DNA of 64,000 nucleotides from Aricia agestis (taxonomy: Eukaryota; Arthropoda; Insecta; Lepidoptera; Lycaenidae): positions 11,125,001 through 11,189,000 of the forward strand of contig NC_056425.1 of NCBI RefSeq assembly GCF_905147365.1, in the 5' to 3' direction. Below the pieces are notes generated by a model, which ran no database searches, was not told the DNA's origin, and saw only the letters and a list, made by a program, of their open reading frames with translations. Made by a program: the position numbers and the translations under genes. This document shows, piece after piece, positions 35,106-47,316 of the stretch (the stretch's first letter is position 1; every line of letters begins with the position of its first letter).

Positions 35106-35268
35106 GAAAACTCACAGTAATAATATACACTTTTCATGCACTTTTTCCACTTTTATTAATAACGATTATGTTTTACACGATTTTATCGAAACCGGTCGTG
35201 TAAAACATAATCGTTATTAATAAAAGTGGAAAAAGTGCATGAAATGTGTGTATTATTACTGTGAAACA
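35106..35268. repeat. Long palindrome between the two NRF-like genes
   Basis: Arms of about 70 nt (CACAGTAATAATATACAC...GTTTTACACGA and complement) are separated by about 15 nt. Sequence just outside (ACTGTGAAACATGAATTTCC) recurs in altered form near 38195-38225. Confidence 0.8.
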
Positions 35269-35466
35269 TGAATTTCCACCAAGAAGTTACGGTACATTCA
35301 ATATCATATGTATTGAAAACTGTCTTAACACTTATAAAGACAGCCTTCTTATTTAGGAGGGGTTACGCCTACAACCACACTGCAACTAATTCAAATTACG
35401 AAACCATAACTACGAGGAATCGTGCTACAGCTAGGAAATAATATACAAAATTATATTTTAAAGGGT

Positions 35467-38400
35467 CTATTTATTACTACCAGTTTTGATTATAATACGT
35501 GTGAGTGCCGCCACTGGAGCTTCCACTGTCAACCAAAGAACAACACCGCTGAGCAAAGACAGAAGCAAAGACGAACAAAGCAATATCAACTGAAACAAAC
35601 AAAACAACGTAAGAATTGGAAACTATCGTTTTGTCAAGCAGTGAGATAGCTGATGATCAAAGGATAGCTGATAACAATCTCATTTACATCAGCTTTAAGA
35701 AAAAAACAGATCTGTCCATACTAACGGAAGCTACGATGCCACTTAAAGTCTATCCTAACACAAACTTACAAGTTACAACAGCACTCAGTTTAATTTTAAC
35801 AAAACATTATTTACCTCAAAAAACAATTTCTTTCTACTTGTTTTACTCACCACGTGGTAGTCACTAAGGTGTATGGGTGTGAGCTGCGCACCAACATAAG
35901 CCCGCTGGTACACGGTGTGTAATAAGAACACGCTGTAGGACACACGTCCAGCCCAAGTCCAGCCGCGCCATTCCACTATGGGACGGTAGAGGGCTGAAAG
36001 AAAATAATCAAAATCATTTGATCAATCATAGATGGCCCTAATAAACTAGGTTTCGTACAAGCCACGCATAACATAGAGAAGTTAACGAGGAACCTCGTTC
36101 TAATTAGACTCTTTGGAATCGTGCCTACTTATATTCTGTGTGCATCAAAATCACTATGAGGAGAGTAAAATAGTAAAAAAATAATTTAAAACAATATTTT
36201 TTGCAGCTACTACACCTTATGGCTTATAGTGTAAGTAAGAGTTCACATTGCTTGCGAAGTTGTCAGAGATAATACCCTAATACGATAGCATAGAAATCTG
36301 GACAAGTGCACTCGGATCAACCTTTATAACTTTTATTTTTCCGCAAGTGAAGAGCTAGATTAAGATAACTTATAAGTATAACTTATAAGTTAATTAACTT
36401 CATAATTCATTAGCTACAACAACAAATATGTGGCTAAAATATGTTTTAAAACTTAAATATTATTTTTGTAACTTTATCAAAAAGATTATTATTTTTTAAC
36501 AAAAAATTAAAACCGATTAGCTGGTACCGACTTCAAAGTAATGAAGACTATAATATGTACTTACAGAAATAGTTGGGATTTTGACGAATTCTGGAAAAGG
36601 CACTATTAGAGAAAGAATTATTTAATACTTTTTAGTTAATATTCTTATTGTTTTTACCTTGGAAGTCGGTTTAAATTTTTTGTTAAAAAATAATAATTTC
36701 ACTCTTTTTAATTATTTATATAATAGTAAATACATAAGTGTCATATGATTTACGTATGAAACTATCACATCTATTAACTGTAAGTACTTAAACTTGAATT
36801 ACGTTGAATAAAAATTACATAGTAGCATATTATTATGCTTTCAGTTCTTAAAACAACAATGAAATCAAAGACTTAGAAGTTCTCTAAGCACTTTCGGAAC
36901 CATGGTATACCCGTGGCAAAATCTTACTTGGTAGCGTATGCTTAGAATACTTCTGACTAAATCGAAACCACTATATTATTATGTTTCCTTATACATTTTG
37001 AGGAGCTCCAATTTATAAGGAAACATAATAATTGCCAACTTAGTAACCGTAGTACCAAAGTAGTATAATAATATACTTTAAAAGAACAAAATAATTATCA
37101 AAATCATGTATAATGCTGGTTAATAATGTAGGAACTTAATTTTGCTTTTCAGCCCTGGATACCCTATTTTATGATTTTTTAAATTAGCCTATACTGTCCC
37201 ACTGCTGGGCAAAGGCCTTTCACTGTTTTTAGTTATCTACAAGACAAGGCTTTATGCGTAGATAACTACTACGAATATTAACTATCCATATTATACACAC
37301 TGGCAAAATTACCGGAACATAGGTAAAAAGGGCCAAAACTTGAACTCAAGTGGGTCGGGCTGTCTGAAAGCCTTTTTTATAGCTTCTAAGCTCATTCAAG
37401 AAATAAAATATTGAACAAAACTGGCAAGTTGACAGGTTTTTATAGCAATTATGCCCTAATAAGTGTTTTTCGATTATTGACGTTTAAGTGTTCCTGATAA
37501 GAATGGCGTTTTAGCGGGGTGCAAGGTATGCTCAGGGCCTCTATCATGAGCTCTTAAAGCCAGCCAGAATACTGACTGGCTCGCATTTTGGTACCATGAC
37601 CTCTATTTTCCAGCCAGTCAGTGGTCACGTGACACAAAACTCACTTCTCCATTGTTAACTGAGTAATAATTTCGTATCATTTGGTATCATGACAACACTT
37701 CTGACATAAGCTCGCTTGCTTTTACGTCAAATACAGCAATTCAATAAACACCAACCAACGAGTAGCTTTTACTGAATAGTTTACATTTTAGTAATTTTAT
37801 TTATTAATATTACATACTTTTTAGTCTTAAATTATATTGCTATTTAGTTGGTTAGTTACTTAATAAGTTATATTTTAGTCTGTAGCATATATTTTAGTGA
37901 AAATAATTCGTTATTAAAACCAAAAAACTTAACATTCGAAGTGTCCAAATTTTTGGAAAACGATTATGTATTCTCAAGTTAATCACGAACTGATACATAA
38001 GTAAAGACGTAGAGACCTTAGTAATCCATTTAGTGTTAGTGAGGTTTCAGAATAATAACATAAGTGAGGTGTAGTATACCTATATGTCTAGTCAACAATA
38101 AGGTTTGCATTTGTGCGATGAGCTAAGACTGCATTGATTTAGTACACAAGAAACACATACAAGGTATAAGGAACACAAGTGTTGTGTATAATTACTGTAA
38201 AACAAGTATGAATTTTCACCAAAAACCTACAGGTACAATCTTATAGTTGCATTGTAGGTTTTTGTGTTATTTCACAAACTATTTCCTTGTAAACCTGAAG
38301 TATTTTGGTATATGCATGATAAACACTGCACCAAAGAGGTAAATAATTCAATATTACTTACTTTTAACAAGAATTTTCAGAACACAACCTTTTAACCTTT

Positions 38401-41400
38401 AGATGTATGTATAACATGCTCCGGATAAACATTGACACACCTAAACTACTAGAAAAGTTAAATAATTGATATGATACTTATTATCAATCCCAATTAGAAA
38501 CCCAATTAGCTAAATTTTCATATGAGCACTTTTTCATTTATAACTTCTTCTCTTGACGACAATATGGTATTATATGATGGGAATAGTGTAAATCACTAAA
38601 TTTTACTCAAAAACAAAAACCTACATTATAGTACTTTTCCAAAAAAGACTTACTTAATAAGAATTGCATAACAAACATATGGAACTTATTGTTCATAAAA
38701 CATAATATTATCATAGGAACATATATTATTATGTATTACCAAAAATACTTTTGTACTTACCTCAATAATAATAATAAGTATTAGTTTTATATTAAATTAA
38801 AACTTACTATGTACTTCTTAGGAACCTATCTTAGGAGCATTTCGTACAATCTTTTGATTGCAGTAGGTCTTTGTGTTATTTCACAAACTATTTCCTTGTA
38901 AACCATGCATGATAAACGCTGCACCAAAGAGGTAAATTCAAAGGTATTACTTTCTCAATAACAAGAATTTTGAGAACACAACCTTTGAAACTTTAGATTC
39001 AAGTATATTCACGAATAAATATTGACACACACACATACACCTAAACTACTAGAAAAGTTAAATCATTGATAATATAAAATCCAAATTAGCTAAATTCTCA
39101 TATGCACTTTTTCATTTATAACTTCTCTTGACTACAATATGATATAATATACAATGGGAATAGTCACTAAAACTCAAAAATATAATCCTACATTACTTAT
39201 AGTACTTTTTCCAAAAATACATAACAAAAATTGCATAACAAACATACTTATTGTTCATAAAACATAATATTTTCATTGGAACTTATATTATTATTACCAA
39301 AAATTCTTTTGTACCTCAATAATAATAATATTAGTTTTATATTACTTATTACATTAAAATTTAAAATACATGAGGACTTTAGTAAGTCCTCATGTATTAT
39401 ACATTTTAAAAAGATGTGGTCGTTTTAGGGACCTATCAGACAGAGTGGTCACGCGTTGAAGCATTTGCGTTGGAGCAGTCAGTGTGTGACTGAGGAGCAA
39501 TTCTAACACATTCAGAACTCCTCCTGTGTGAGTATATAGAGATACTCACACGGGAGGCATTCTACAACATAATACAACACAAAGAACACAAAACCCTTGA
39601 CCGCTCTCTGTCTGAGATATCCCAGGCAATTTCCCATAGTTGCAACTTGCAATGCAGTTTCTAATTGTTATTGGTTTGCCAAATAAAAGTCTGAAATAAT
39701 AATATTGTTTTTATCTTTCATCAAAAGTTGGTATTTGAACTCCTTTAATAATAATAAATTAATATTTACACAAGGGATATTTGATTCATCTTCTTTGATT
39801 TTAAGTGACAAGACCTTGTTTAAGATTTCCGCTGTATAAATATTTTTAGAAGTATAATATAAAAGAGATTTAACACTTGCCTATCTGATACTAGGTTGAT
39901 AATAAGGTGTAAGACAAATGTAGTACCTATTGATGAAAGCTGTGTATGAATATGTATCTAAGGTAGGTATATTTAAGTGAGAAAATAAATGAAAAAACAT
40001 TTAAAAACGAGTATTTATTAAATTTCTTTTAATTAAAGCTTTTGAGTGAATATATATTATCTTCCTAGGACTTCGTCATCATTACACTTGCAATTCTTTA
40101 TTATAAAATGTAGTACTTATAGTATCTCAGTGTTAGCAATCATCCTTTATCCTGAAAAATATTTGGTTCAGCGTACACAGTACTAATAATGTAAAATGCC
40201 TTACAAGGCACAAAAAGGGGATTATTAAACTTATAAATTGCCTGTTTATGTTACAATAATACCTATTTGAAAGCTCAAAAAAACGTAGGTGTTCAAGAAT
40301 GAGTTCAAGTTCAACAAACTATGTTCAACTCATGACATCAACTCTGTTGTAATGCATGTAATTGTAATCCACAAGTTTGATGCATTTCTAAGACTTTTTC
40401 ATGGTAGATTATTTAGCGTAGGTATCAAGTAGGTATAGGATATAATAAACTTATCAATTTCTTGCTTAAAACATAATCTCTATAAACTTATTAACAATAT
40501 CCAATTATCTTTTTTTTTTGTCTCCTTCTTCTTCTCTTTTTTAATTGCCGACTCAGTTAGTTGCCAATGTCAGAGAATTCTTTCTCCTTTAAATCGCCAT
40601 GCTTGTGATAATATAAACATGAAGGAGTGTTATTTTCTCAGTGTTTTCATAAAGGGCTTATAAAATACCAAAAAATATAAATAAAACCATTTACACATTT
40701 ATAATAATTACCTTTAAATACAATAAATCGGTGCAAAAGTAACTATTCCTACATTGACCACGTTTTATATTAGAAAATAGTATATTTTATAATAAAAAAT
40801 ATTAATCTTTTTTTAAACTATATTTTCATCTTGATTTACAATTTTTCCGTTAGTCGTTATGGCTAAGCCATTTCAATTCCTAAAAAAAAAAACAATTCCG
40901 TTAGTCAAATTTGACGTTCGTGTTTGACATTTCTTAATCCAGTTCAGAGACAAATATTACAGGTTAAAACCATTGAGAAGTAAAAGTGCACATGATACGG
41001 AAACATAACCATTCACTTTACAACTGTTTACATACCTGCACGGATTAGCTCAGGTTTTGACAAAGTTAATGATAGGGGGGCAGGACACCGAAGAGCCAGG
41101 CTAAGATTTGCGCGTAAACATCAAAATTAGACAAGTGAGTGAAATCTTGTGCTGTACAGTGATGGGAGCAAATTCTGTGTACATTGTATTGACAGGCGAT
41201 AAAGAATGTGGATAAATCATAAGGAAAGCTACAGGCCATCAAACTTACCGGAAACAGTGGCTTATGATGCAGGCTTCGTAATGGTTTGGAGTTGCATATG
41301 ATTTGAAGCCCGCATGGAGCTGATGATTATAGATGATGGTACTTTGACAGTACAGGGCTATAGCACCGAAATCCTGGAACTGCATGGTGTTCCTTTTACA

Positions 41401-44400
41401 CAATTTTAGGTAGTAATTTCAATTTTATGTGCGTCCATAGAGTAAGAAAATCGGGCATTATTACCTAAACGATGCTGGCGTAGCCCAGGTGGAGAGGTCA
41501 GCGTGGTCTACGGAGGTGGATCCGATTGAAGACGTGTGGCACATCAATGGGTGAACGGTACGAGTTAAAACTCCAGCTCCAAAATGTGTCCAGGAGCTCG
41601 AGTTGGCGCTACTGGAGGAGTAGGAGAATATCCCACAGGAAATGATTGACAATTAAAATGCAAGCATGGAATGGCGTATCCAGGCCCTCTTGAGATCCAT
41701 AGAAGGCATTACACGCTTTTAACATGGCATTTCTTTAATAAAAATGGAGAATTTATCTTAAAAAGTTACTACTGAAATTTCAAAGATTTTCTTAATTTTT
41801 TGATTTTTGCTGATTTTTTTCTATTTTTCACGTTTTTATGCCCTAAATTTATATAAAATTTATTTTTTAATAATCAATTAGTAAGTAAATAAATAAAAAT
41901 CAGTGAAAAATTTAAAAAAAATTGAAAATTTTGTTATGTTCCTCTAATTTTGCCGGTGTGTTTATTACTGTAAGCAAAATTGTGGTAAATGCTTGGAGTT
42001 ATCTAAGCGATGCTGCAATTTCCAAATTTTCATCTTTAAAGGTTCAGGAGTTCTGTTCAGTGCCTTTAGATCAAGAGACACCTTCGCATGAAATTTCTCT
42101 TATTCGTAACATATGTTTAAGTTACTAGGAACAACATTTTAACCACTATGAGTGTTTTGATAAATTTCAAAGATTTCCCTCGATTGCTCATAGATCCCAT
42201 CATCAGCTCACCACTTTCGTAATTGTCATACAAAATTAAGATTATATCCTATACAACAATACGAGAATTTTGAAAATCGGTCGACAAACAGCGAAATAAT
42301 CATCAAAAACATCTGTTCCGATGTAAATATCATGAAAAGTATCAACAATTAGGTCTTAGTCTGATGACCCATGGTATAATTATGATTGTGATGATGATGA
42401 TCAATCAAATTGATGTGTTGGCTTATGCTTTCAGTTGTATAAACAACGCCGAAATCCCCGAACCTGTATCTATAAGGATTCAAAAATTCTGTTCGGTACC
42501 TTCGGATCCAGGATATAACCTGGTGCGAAGTCTTACTTTTTGGTAACATTTACCTCGAATGCTTCAGAAAAAATCGAAATCACCATATGTTTTCATACAA
42601 ATTTTAAGAAGTCTCCTCGATTCCTCATGGATCCCATCATCAGATCAACACTTTTATGAACATGGTACCAAATTCGGATTCAACCCTGTACAAAAACAAA
42701 AAAATCATGAAAATCGGTCACAAACGGCGAAGTTATGGTTGAACATACAAAAAAAATTATATACAGACGAACATATAACATCCTCCTTTTTGGAAGTCGG
42801 TTAAAAAGCTTTCAACACTTACGCTCTAATTTGAACACGCTTGCCACCATAAAGTTGACCACCATAACTACAAAGAGAGGTTTGTAGAAGGTCGCGTAGA
42901 GAACCCTTAATAGTGTTGGGGGTTCAGTGATGTAGAATATCATCCCGGAAAGTATTATCAACACGGCTAGTGGAAACTGGATCCAGAGGAGCCAGCGGTA
43001 TTTCTGTAAACAAATCTTGTGAGACACTCAGGTGTAAGTATATTGAAAGTTCTCAAAAAATGCTCGTCCAAGTAGGTGAAAATTCGTAAATTTCTTTTGC
43101 ATACCTATAGGAAAGAATTAGTAGTGTGATGTGTGTGCTATTGTGTGTGCTAGTGAAAAAGACAGGTAGCGATGGGTCATTAGTCTAATTTCTGATTGAT
43201 TTTAGACTTAACTAAAATCAATCAGAAAAAAAACCACGCTTTTCAGCTCTGCGCTAGCGCAGAGCTGAAAAGCGCGGTTGACGAAGATTGCCTTAGAAGT
43301 GCAGCATAACATAATACATACAACAAATTTAGCAAAGTCAGAAAAAACGTCAACAGCGCGGGATTAAAGCTATTTCACCGATACCATAAAAAAGCCTAGT
43401 TCGGGAATGTAGATTGTAGAACCTTACCTTATACTTTCTCGCGTCAAAGTTGCTGTTTTGCCAGTAATAAGTCAGGAGTCCTCCAGCCAAACCAATCGTG
43501 TAGGAGGAGAGATTCGTGTGTCCACCAATGTAGACCCGTCGGTAAGTCATATCGTAAACGTAAATACTACGGTATGTCCTGAAAAGGTCCCAGTAATAAA
43601 CCAATTCATGAGCACTGATCGTTGAAAAATAATAAAGGTGGAACAATCAATTACAATAAAGAATACAGAATCAATTGTAAAAATATTAGCAAAAATAACA
43701 AAATGTCTCAAGCAGCAAATCATGTGCTATAATTATAATAATCCTTAGAAACCTCTTATACTTACTCTGGAGACTGTATAACGATTGCATTTAGATTTTC
43801 GAAGTAAGTGTGTGATGCAGTTATTATGAAAGACACAATTAATAGTAAAGACAAAGCAATAATTCGTCTACATGTTTTGTGTACGAAGACCAATAATATT
43901 ATTCCAGTACAAAACAACTGGAAGTCTGCAGCTAAGTACCTAAAAACGTAAACAACATGTAGATGATTGAAGTAACTTCAATAATTAAGAAAATGATACT
44001 AGACACGCTACTACGAATAATAAAAACTAACACTCTATAAAAGAAGATAACGTTCATAATAAATTAGAAGCGCCAACTAGACCAAAGTAAATCATTAAGA
44101 GCATACATATCATATTACATGCCCTTTTTATTAAAGTGCTACTTACCAACCAATAGGAAAGCAGGACTGGTAATAGTAGTTATTGAAGTAGAAGATATTA
44201 GACCACCAGTATTGTCTGCACTGCTGTGTCTCACTGAGCACTAGAAGTGGCCACAGGGGACCGTCCCCGAAATGACGCATCCACGTGCTGATGGTAGCTA
44301 TGATTAACGCGTACGGTGGCGTCAGTCTAAAAAAAAAGAAACTTTGCAAAGAAAAAGAAATGAAAGGAAGAAAAGTGTTAAGAGATAAATCAAGCAAATA

Positions 44401-46071
44401 AAGTATAATATAAGTAACAGTAGAAAAAAGAAAACTGTTATATAAACTACACAGTGAAAGCCAAAAAATACTACAGTTTAATTAAAATAATACAGCCATA
44501 CCTCAACCACCTTAAAATGATTGCCTTTGGTATTTGAGTCCATGATAACTTATGTTTTTCTGAGTAGATCTGTAGATTGTACGCCAAAAGGAAACTCGAC
44601 ATAGCAAAAAAAGTATGAACTACCAGAGTTCCATTAAATAAGATGTGCTTTGATAAATCATCGTAAGCCTGAAATACAACAAGACGACAAATAAGTTACA
44701 GAATAAGATAAATATATAAAAGTGAAACAAATAACATTACCTCTTCAATATAAAGTGAATTGGCCACATATGTAACTGATAATATTAATGCTGTATGTGA
44801 AAATATAACACAAACCATCGTCATTGCCCTGAAACAGAAATTAATATTAAAAAAGGTCAAACTAAAACAAATTCTCATTGTGGCGTTCAACTATCCAAAA
44901 TAATAACTAATAACGTAAATAAAGCACACCAAAAAATCAAAGAAAATACCTCAATCCGTTGATCAATTTCAGCCTGCTGAGCCTTGGGTCTGGTCCTACT
45001 CCAGCCGGTGCTACTAACTTTTTCCAATTTTGTTTCAAAGAAAAAGCCATTAAGTATTGATTATCTGAAATTACAAGGAAGAGCTAAAGGTACATAAAAC
45101 AAATTATTCATCTTGAAATAGAGGACTTGAAGTTACCTTTCTTTCCTTGATTCCTAGTCTGGTAGAAATCGTATGCAGTGCCTAGAGCAACAAAGAATAT
45201 GATAACAGCATACACTAATGCCACTGCAATATCGTAAACATCCAATTTGATTCTGTCCTTATGTTTACAATAATGTAAACTTTTTATCTTTGCTTCAATT
45301 CCGTAACGATCCCAGATAGTTTGGTTAACGCATGCCCCAAGGATCGATTCTGGGTCCGCTTCTTTATTTGATGTATATAGATGATAACTTTTGCATGTTT
45401 TAGATAAGCAAACACCTCTGTGTATCAGTGTATGGTCGAAGTGTTTCATTATGTCCGACGAATAATTCTAAAAAAATATTAAAGTATACAAAATATATAT
45501 ATTTACGATAAACTTTATAATAAAGGTGTGAAATAAAATTAATAAATCTATAGAATACAAAATTATCTATAGTAAGTATACAAAATCACACTTAATGTGT
45601 ACCTCGAAGCAAGACATCGGTCACCACATTAATTGGCAGCTAAAATATTAATAATTAGTACCTGTATAACATTCATAAGTTCTGATTGGCTATTGGAGAA
45701 CAACTGAAAATCAGCCACACAATAACCCAATGGTTCAAAATCGCAATCTTCATAGTCGTCCATCAAGAATAAAGTCGGCATGCTCTTGTAGACACTTTCT
45801 GAAATATAGAAACAAAATATATCTTAAACGAATATCCACATCCGAAACCAAAAACACAATTTATTGATTACTAAAGAGTCTAGAGATCGAATTTTAATTT
45901 TAGATGTAACCAGCGGATTTCAAGGCGGTAAACACTAAACATTAGCTGAAGCCGATAAGAAGTTTCTTATTTTATTTTTCAAAGTTATAATTTGCACTTA
46001 CCATTTAAATGGATTCCTTTACACTTCCCAGCCAAAAAACAAAATAAATAAAACTTCAATATCGTCGTCAT
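35467..46071 (-). CDS. NRF-6-like membrane acyltransferase B
   Basis: Twelve minus-strand exons: 46071-46002, 45798-45662, 45467-45137, 45064-44950, 44828-44741, 44668-44502, 44326-44147, 43939-43766, 43578-43428, 43003-42823, 35993-35851, 35589-35467. Phases all agree, giving 619 residues. Signal peptide MTTILKFYLFCFLAGKCKG, Cys-containing NRF region (exons 2-3), then an acyltransferase-3 domain: GVGPDPRLSRLKLINGLRAM, H229 in VIFSHTA, RLTPPYA (303-309), WWSNIFYFNNYY (about 343), WYLAADFQLF, GRVSYSVFLLHTVYQ and LTVEAPVAAL near the C-terminus. Exon 7 equals exons 7+8 of gene A without the intron. Intron 10 is 6.8 kb and full of repeats, so the last two exons are assigned by phase, order and equal exon length (143 nt) with gene A. 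An AATAAA overlaps the stop codon. Same predicted role as gene A; substrate unknown. Confidence 0.9.
36476..36716. repeat. Foldback element in intron 10 of NRF-like gene B
   Basis: TTATTATTTTTTAACAAAAA and AACCGACTTC-type ends are inverted at both borders (about 40 nt). Confidence 0.6.
37180..37260. repeat. LINE fragment
   Basis: CCCACTGCTGGGCAAAGGCC is a phrase I associate with insect non-LTR elements. Too short to classify. Confidence 0.4.
38258..39340. repeat. Tandem duplication, unit about 610 bp
   Basis: AGGTTTTTGTGTTATTTCAC (38260) and AGGTCTTTGTGTTATTTCAC (38870) each begin a unit that continues through CAAACTATTTCCTTGTAAAC, GCACCAAAGAGGTAAAT, AAACTACTAGAAAAGTTAAA and CATAACAAACAT. 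Several percent diverged with indels. Lies in intron 10 of NRF-like gene B. No coding content. Confidence 0.75.
41040..41715 (+). pseudogene. Tc1-like transposase relic
   Basis: Frameshifted fragments in order: a VMGANSVYIVLTGDKECG-like 'SDES' block, a MVWGC-like block (GFVMVWSCI), an IDDGTLTVQGYSTEIL block, then DPIEDVWH and LALLEEWENIPQEMI, corresponding to the 'NPIEN-W' and C-terminal parts of Tc1 transposases. Many stops. Element ends were not found. Confidence 0.6.
41915..42800 (+). repeat. Two diverged units ending in CCTCCTTTTTGGAAGTCGG
   Basis: 41940-42345 and 42395-42800 share the order TTCAG.GTTCTGTTCAGT..CTT.GGATC / ATTTCAAAGATTTCCCTCGAT...CTCAT.GATCCCATCATCAG / GAAAATCGGTC..AAACGGCGAA. 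The final CTTTTTGGAAGTCGGTTAAA occurs inverted at about 62311, suggesting a retroelement 3' end. Confidence 0.55.
43189..43277. repeat. Two adjacent palindromes in intron 9 of NRF-like gene B
   Basis: TTCTGATTGATTTTAG pairs with its complement (43189-43227). Immediately after, GCTTTTCAGCTCTGCGCTAG pairs with itself without a loop (43239-43275). Confidence 0.75.
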
Positions 46072-47316
46072 TACTCGTGCGATATCTAATATGATAATTT
46101 TAAAACTGTTAGTATAAAACTATTATTGATTGTTTCATCTCCAGTAGGTTCTACCTCTGCCAGTCATTCTTTTCCAACTCTTAGTTTAGTCAGTTAGGTT
46201 TTAGCTAAATCATTTCCTCATTTAAGCTCTTGACAAGTGTTTATTACATATATTTATTGTAAATTATAATGTCCTCTTATGTAATTGGATAATTAATTAT
46301 TATTAGTGTCCTTCTAAGCCCTATTCTTCAGCCGAATCCGAATCTTAGAAGTTTCGGTTTCGAAGTTTTAGAATAATAGTTTAAGAATTTAGAAGGTAAA
46401 AACCTTCTTATTTTTTTAATGTTTACGTTTTTCCATCACTTAAATTAAGATACAATTATTACACAAGCTTTCTCGCTTTCGAATAAGGTGGTATGTTGTC
46501 AAGCATTTTTTTAGGTAGTTACTACACGAAATACCAAAAGAATGTAAAATTTACTTCATAGAATAAACAAATTATGTGAATCTTGTCAATTTTCAAATAA
46601 ATTTACAGTATTCTTAAAGCACATAATTTTGTCAAATGATCCGAAACCGAAACCGAACCTTCGCTCAGCCTCTAATAATTATATTACTAAGAACATACAA
46701 TTATACAATATTAAACGCCCAATTAGTTTAATAGGCCACAGGACAGTTATTACACCTGATAATATTGTTGGAAAAACGGAATCTGAGTAAATAATGTTGA
46801 CGGAAACCAAGGGCGTCGCCAGGGGGGGGCAGGGAGGGGCAGCTGCCCCCCCCTAGAGACTCTAAAAAACGTTGCCAAATATAATGCAAAAGCAACGACC
46901 ACTATAATGTTAAAATCTGGTAATAGATGTAAGGCTCGTAGTACAAGTGAAAAGTTTCATGTGCTGTCGACTTTACCTACAATTCATACCTACTTTTCTC
47001 ATTTATTATCGCACTAGATTTAACTTAAAGAGATCTGGAGGTGGCGTACTTGTCGCCGTTAAAAAGAGCATACCATCCGAAAGAATGTACAAATATGATA
47101 GCGAATGCGAGGATCTATGGTTATGCATCGAACCAAATAAAGACTCGAAATCGCGCTTACTATTATGTGTTTTGTACTTACCTCCACCAATTCAAACAGA
47201 TGCCCTTAACGAATTTCTGAATCATGCTAATAGAGCGATGTGCGATTCGTCTCAAACTTTGATAGTGGGAGATTTCAACATGCCACAGGTAACGTGGTCC
47301 CCTAGCACAGATACTA

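Noticed and set aside
35616..35867. Plus-strand 83-codon frame near the end of NRF-like gene B
   Set aside because: Overlaps real minus-strand exons 11 and 12, which fit by phase and family motifs.
38258..39340. Considered as a CRISPR-like or satellite array
   Set aside because: Only two long diverged units; a simple tandem duplication in a eukaryotic intron.
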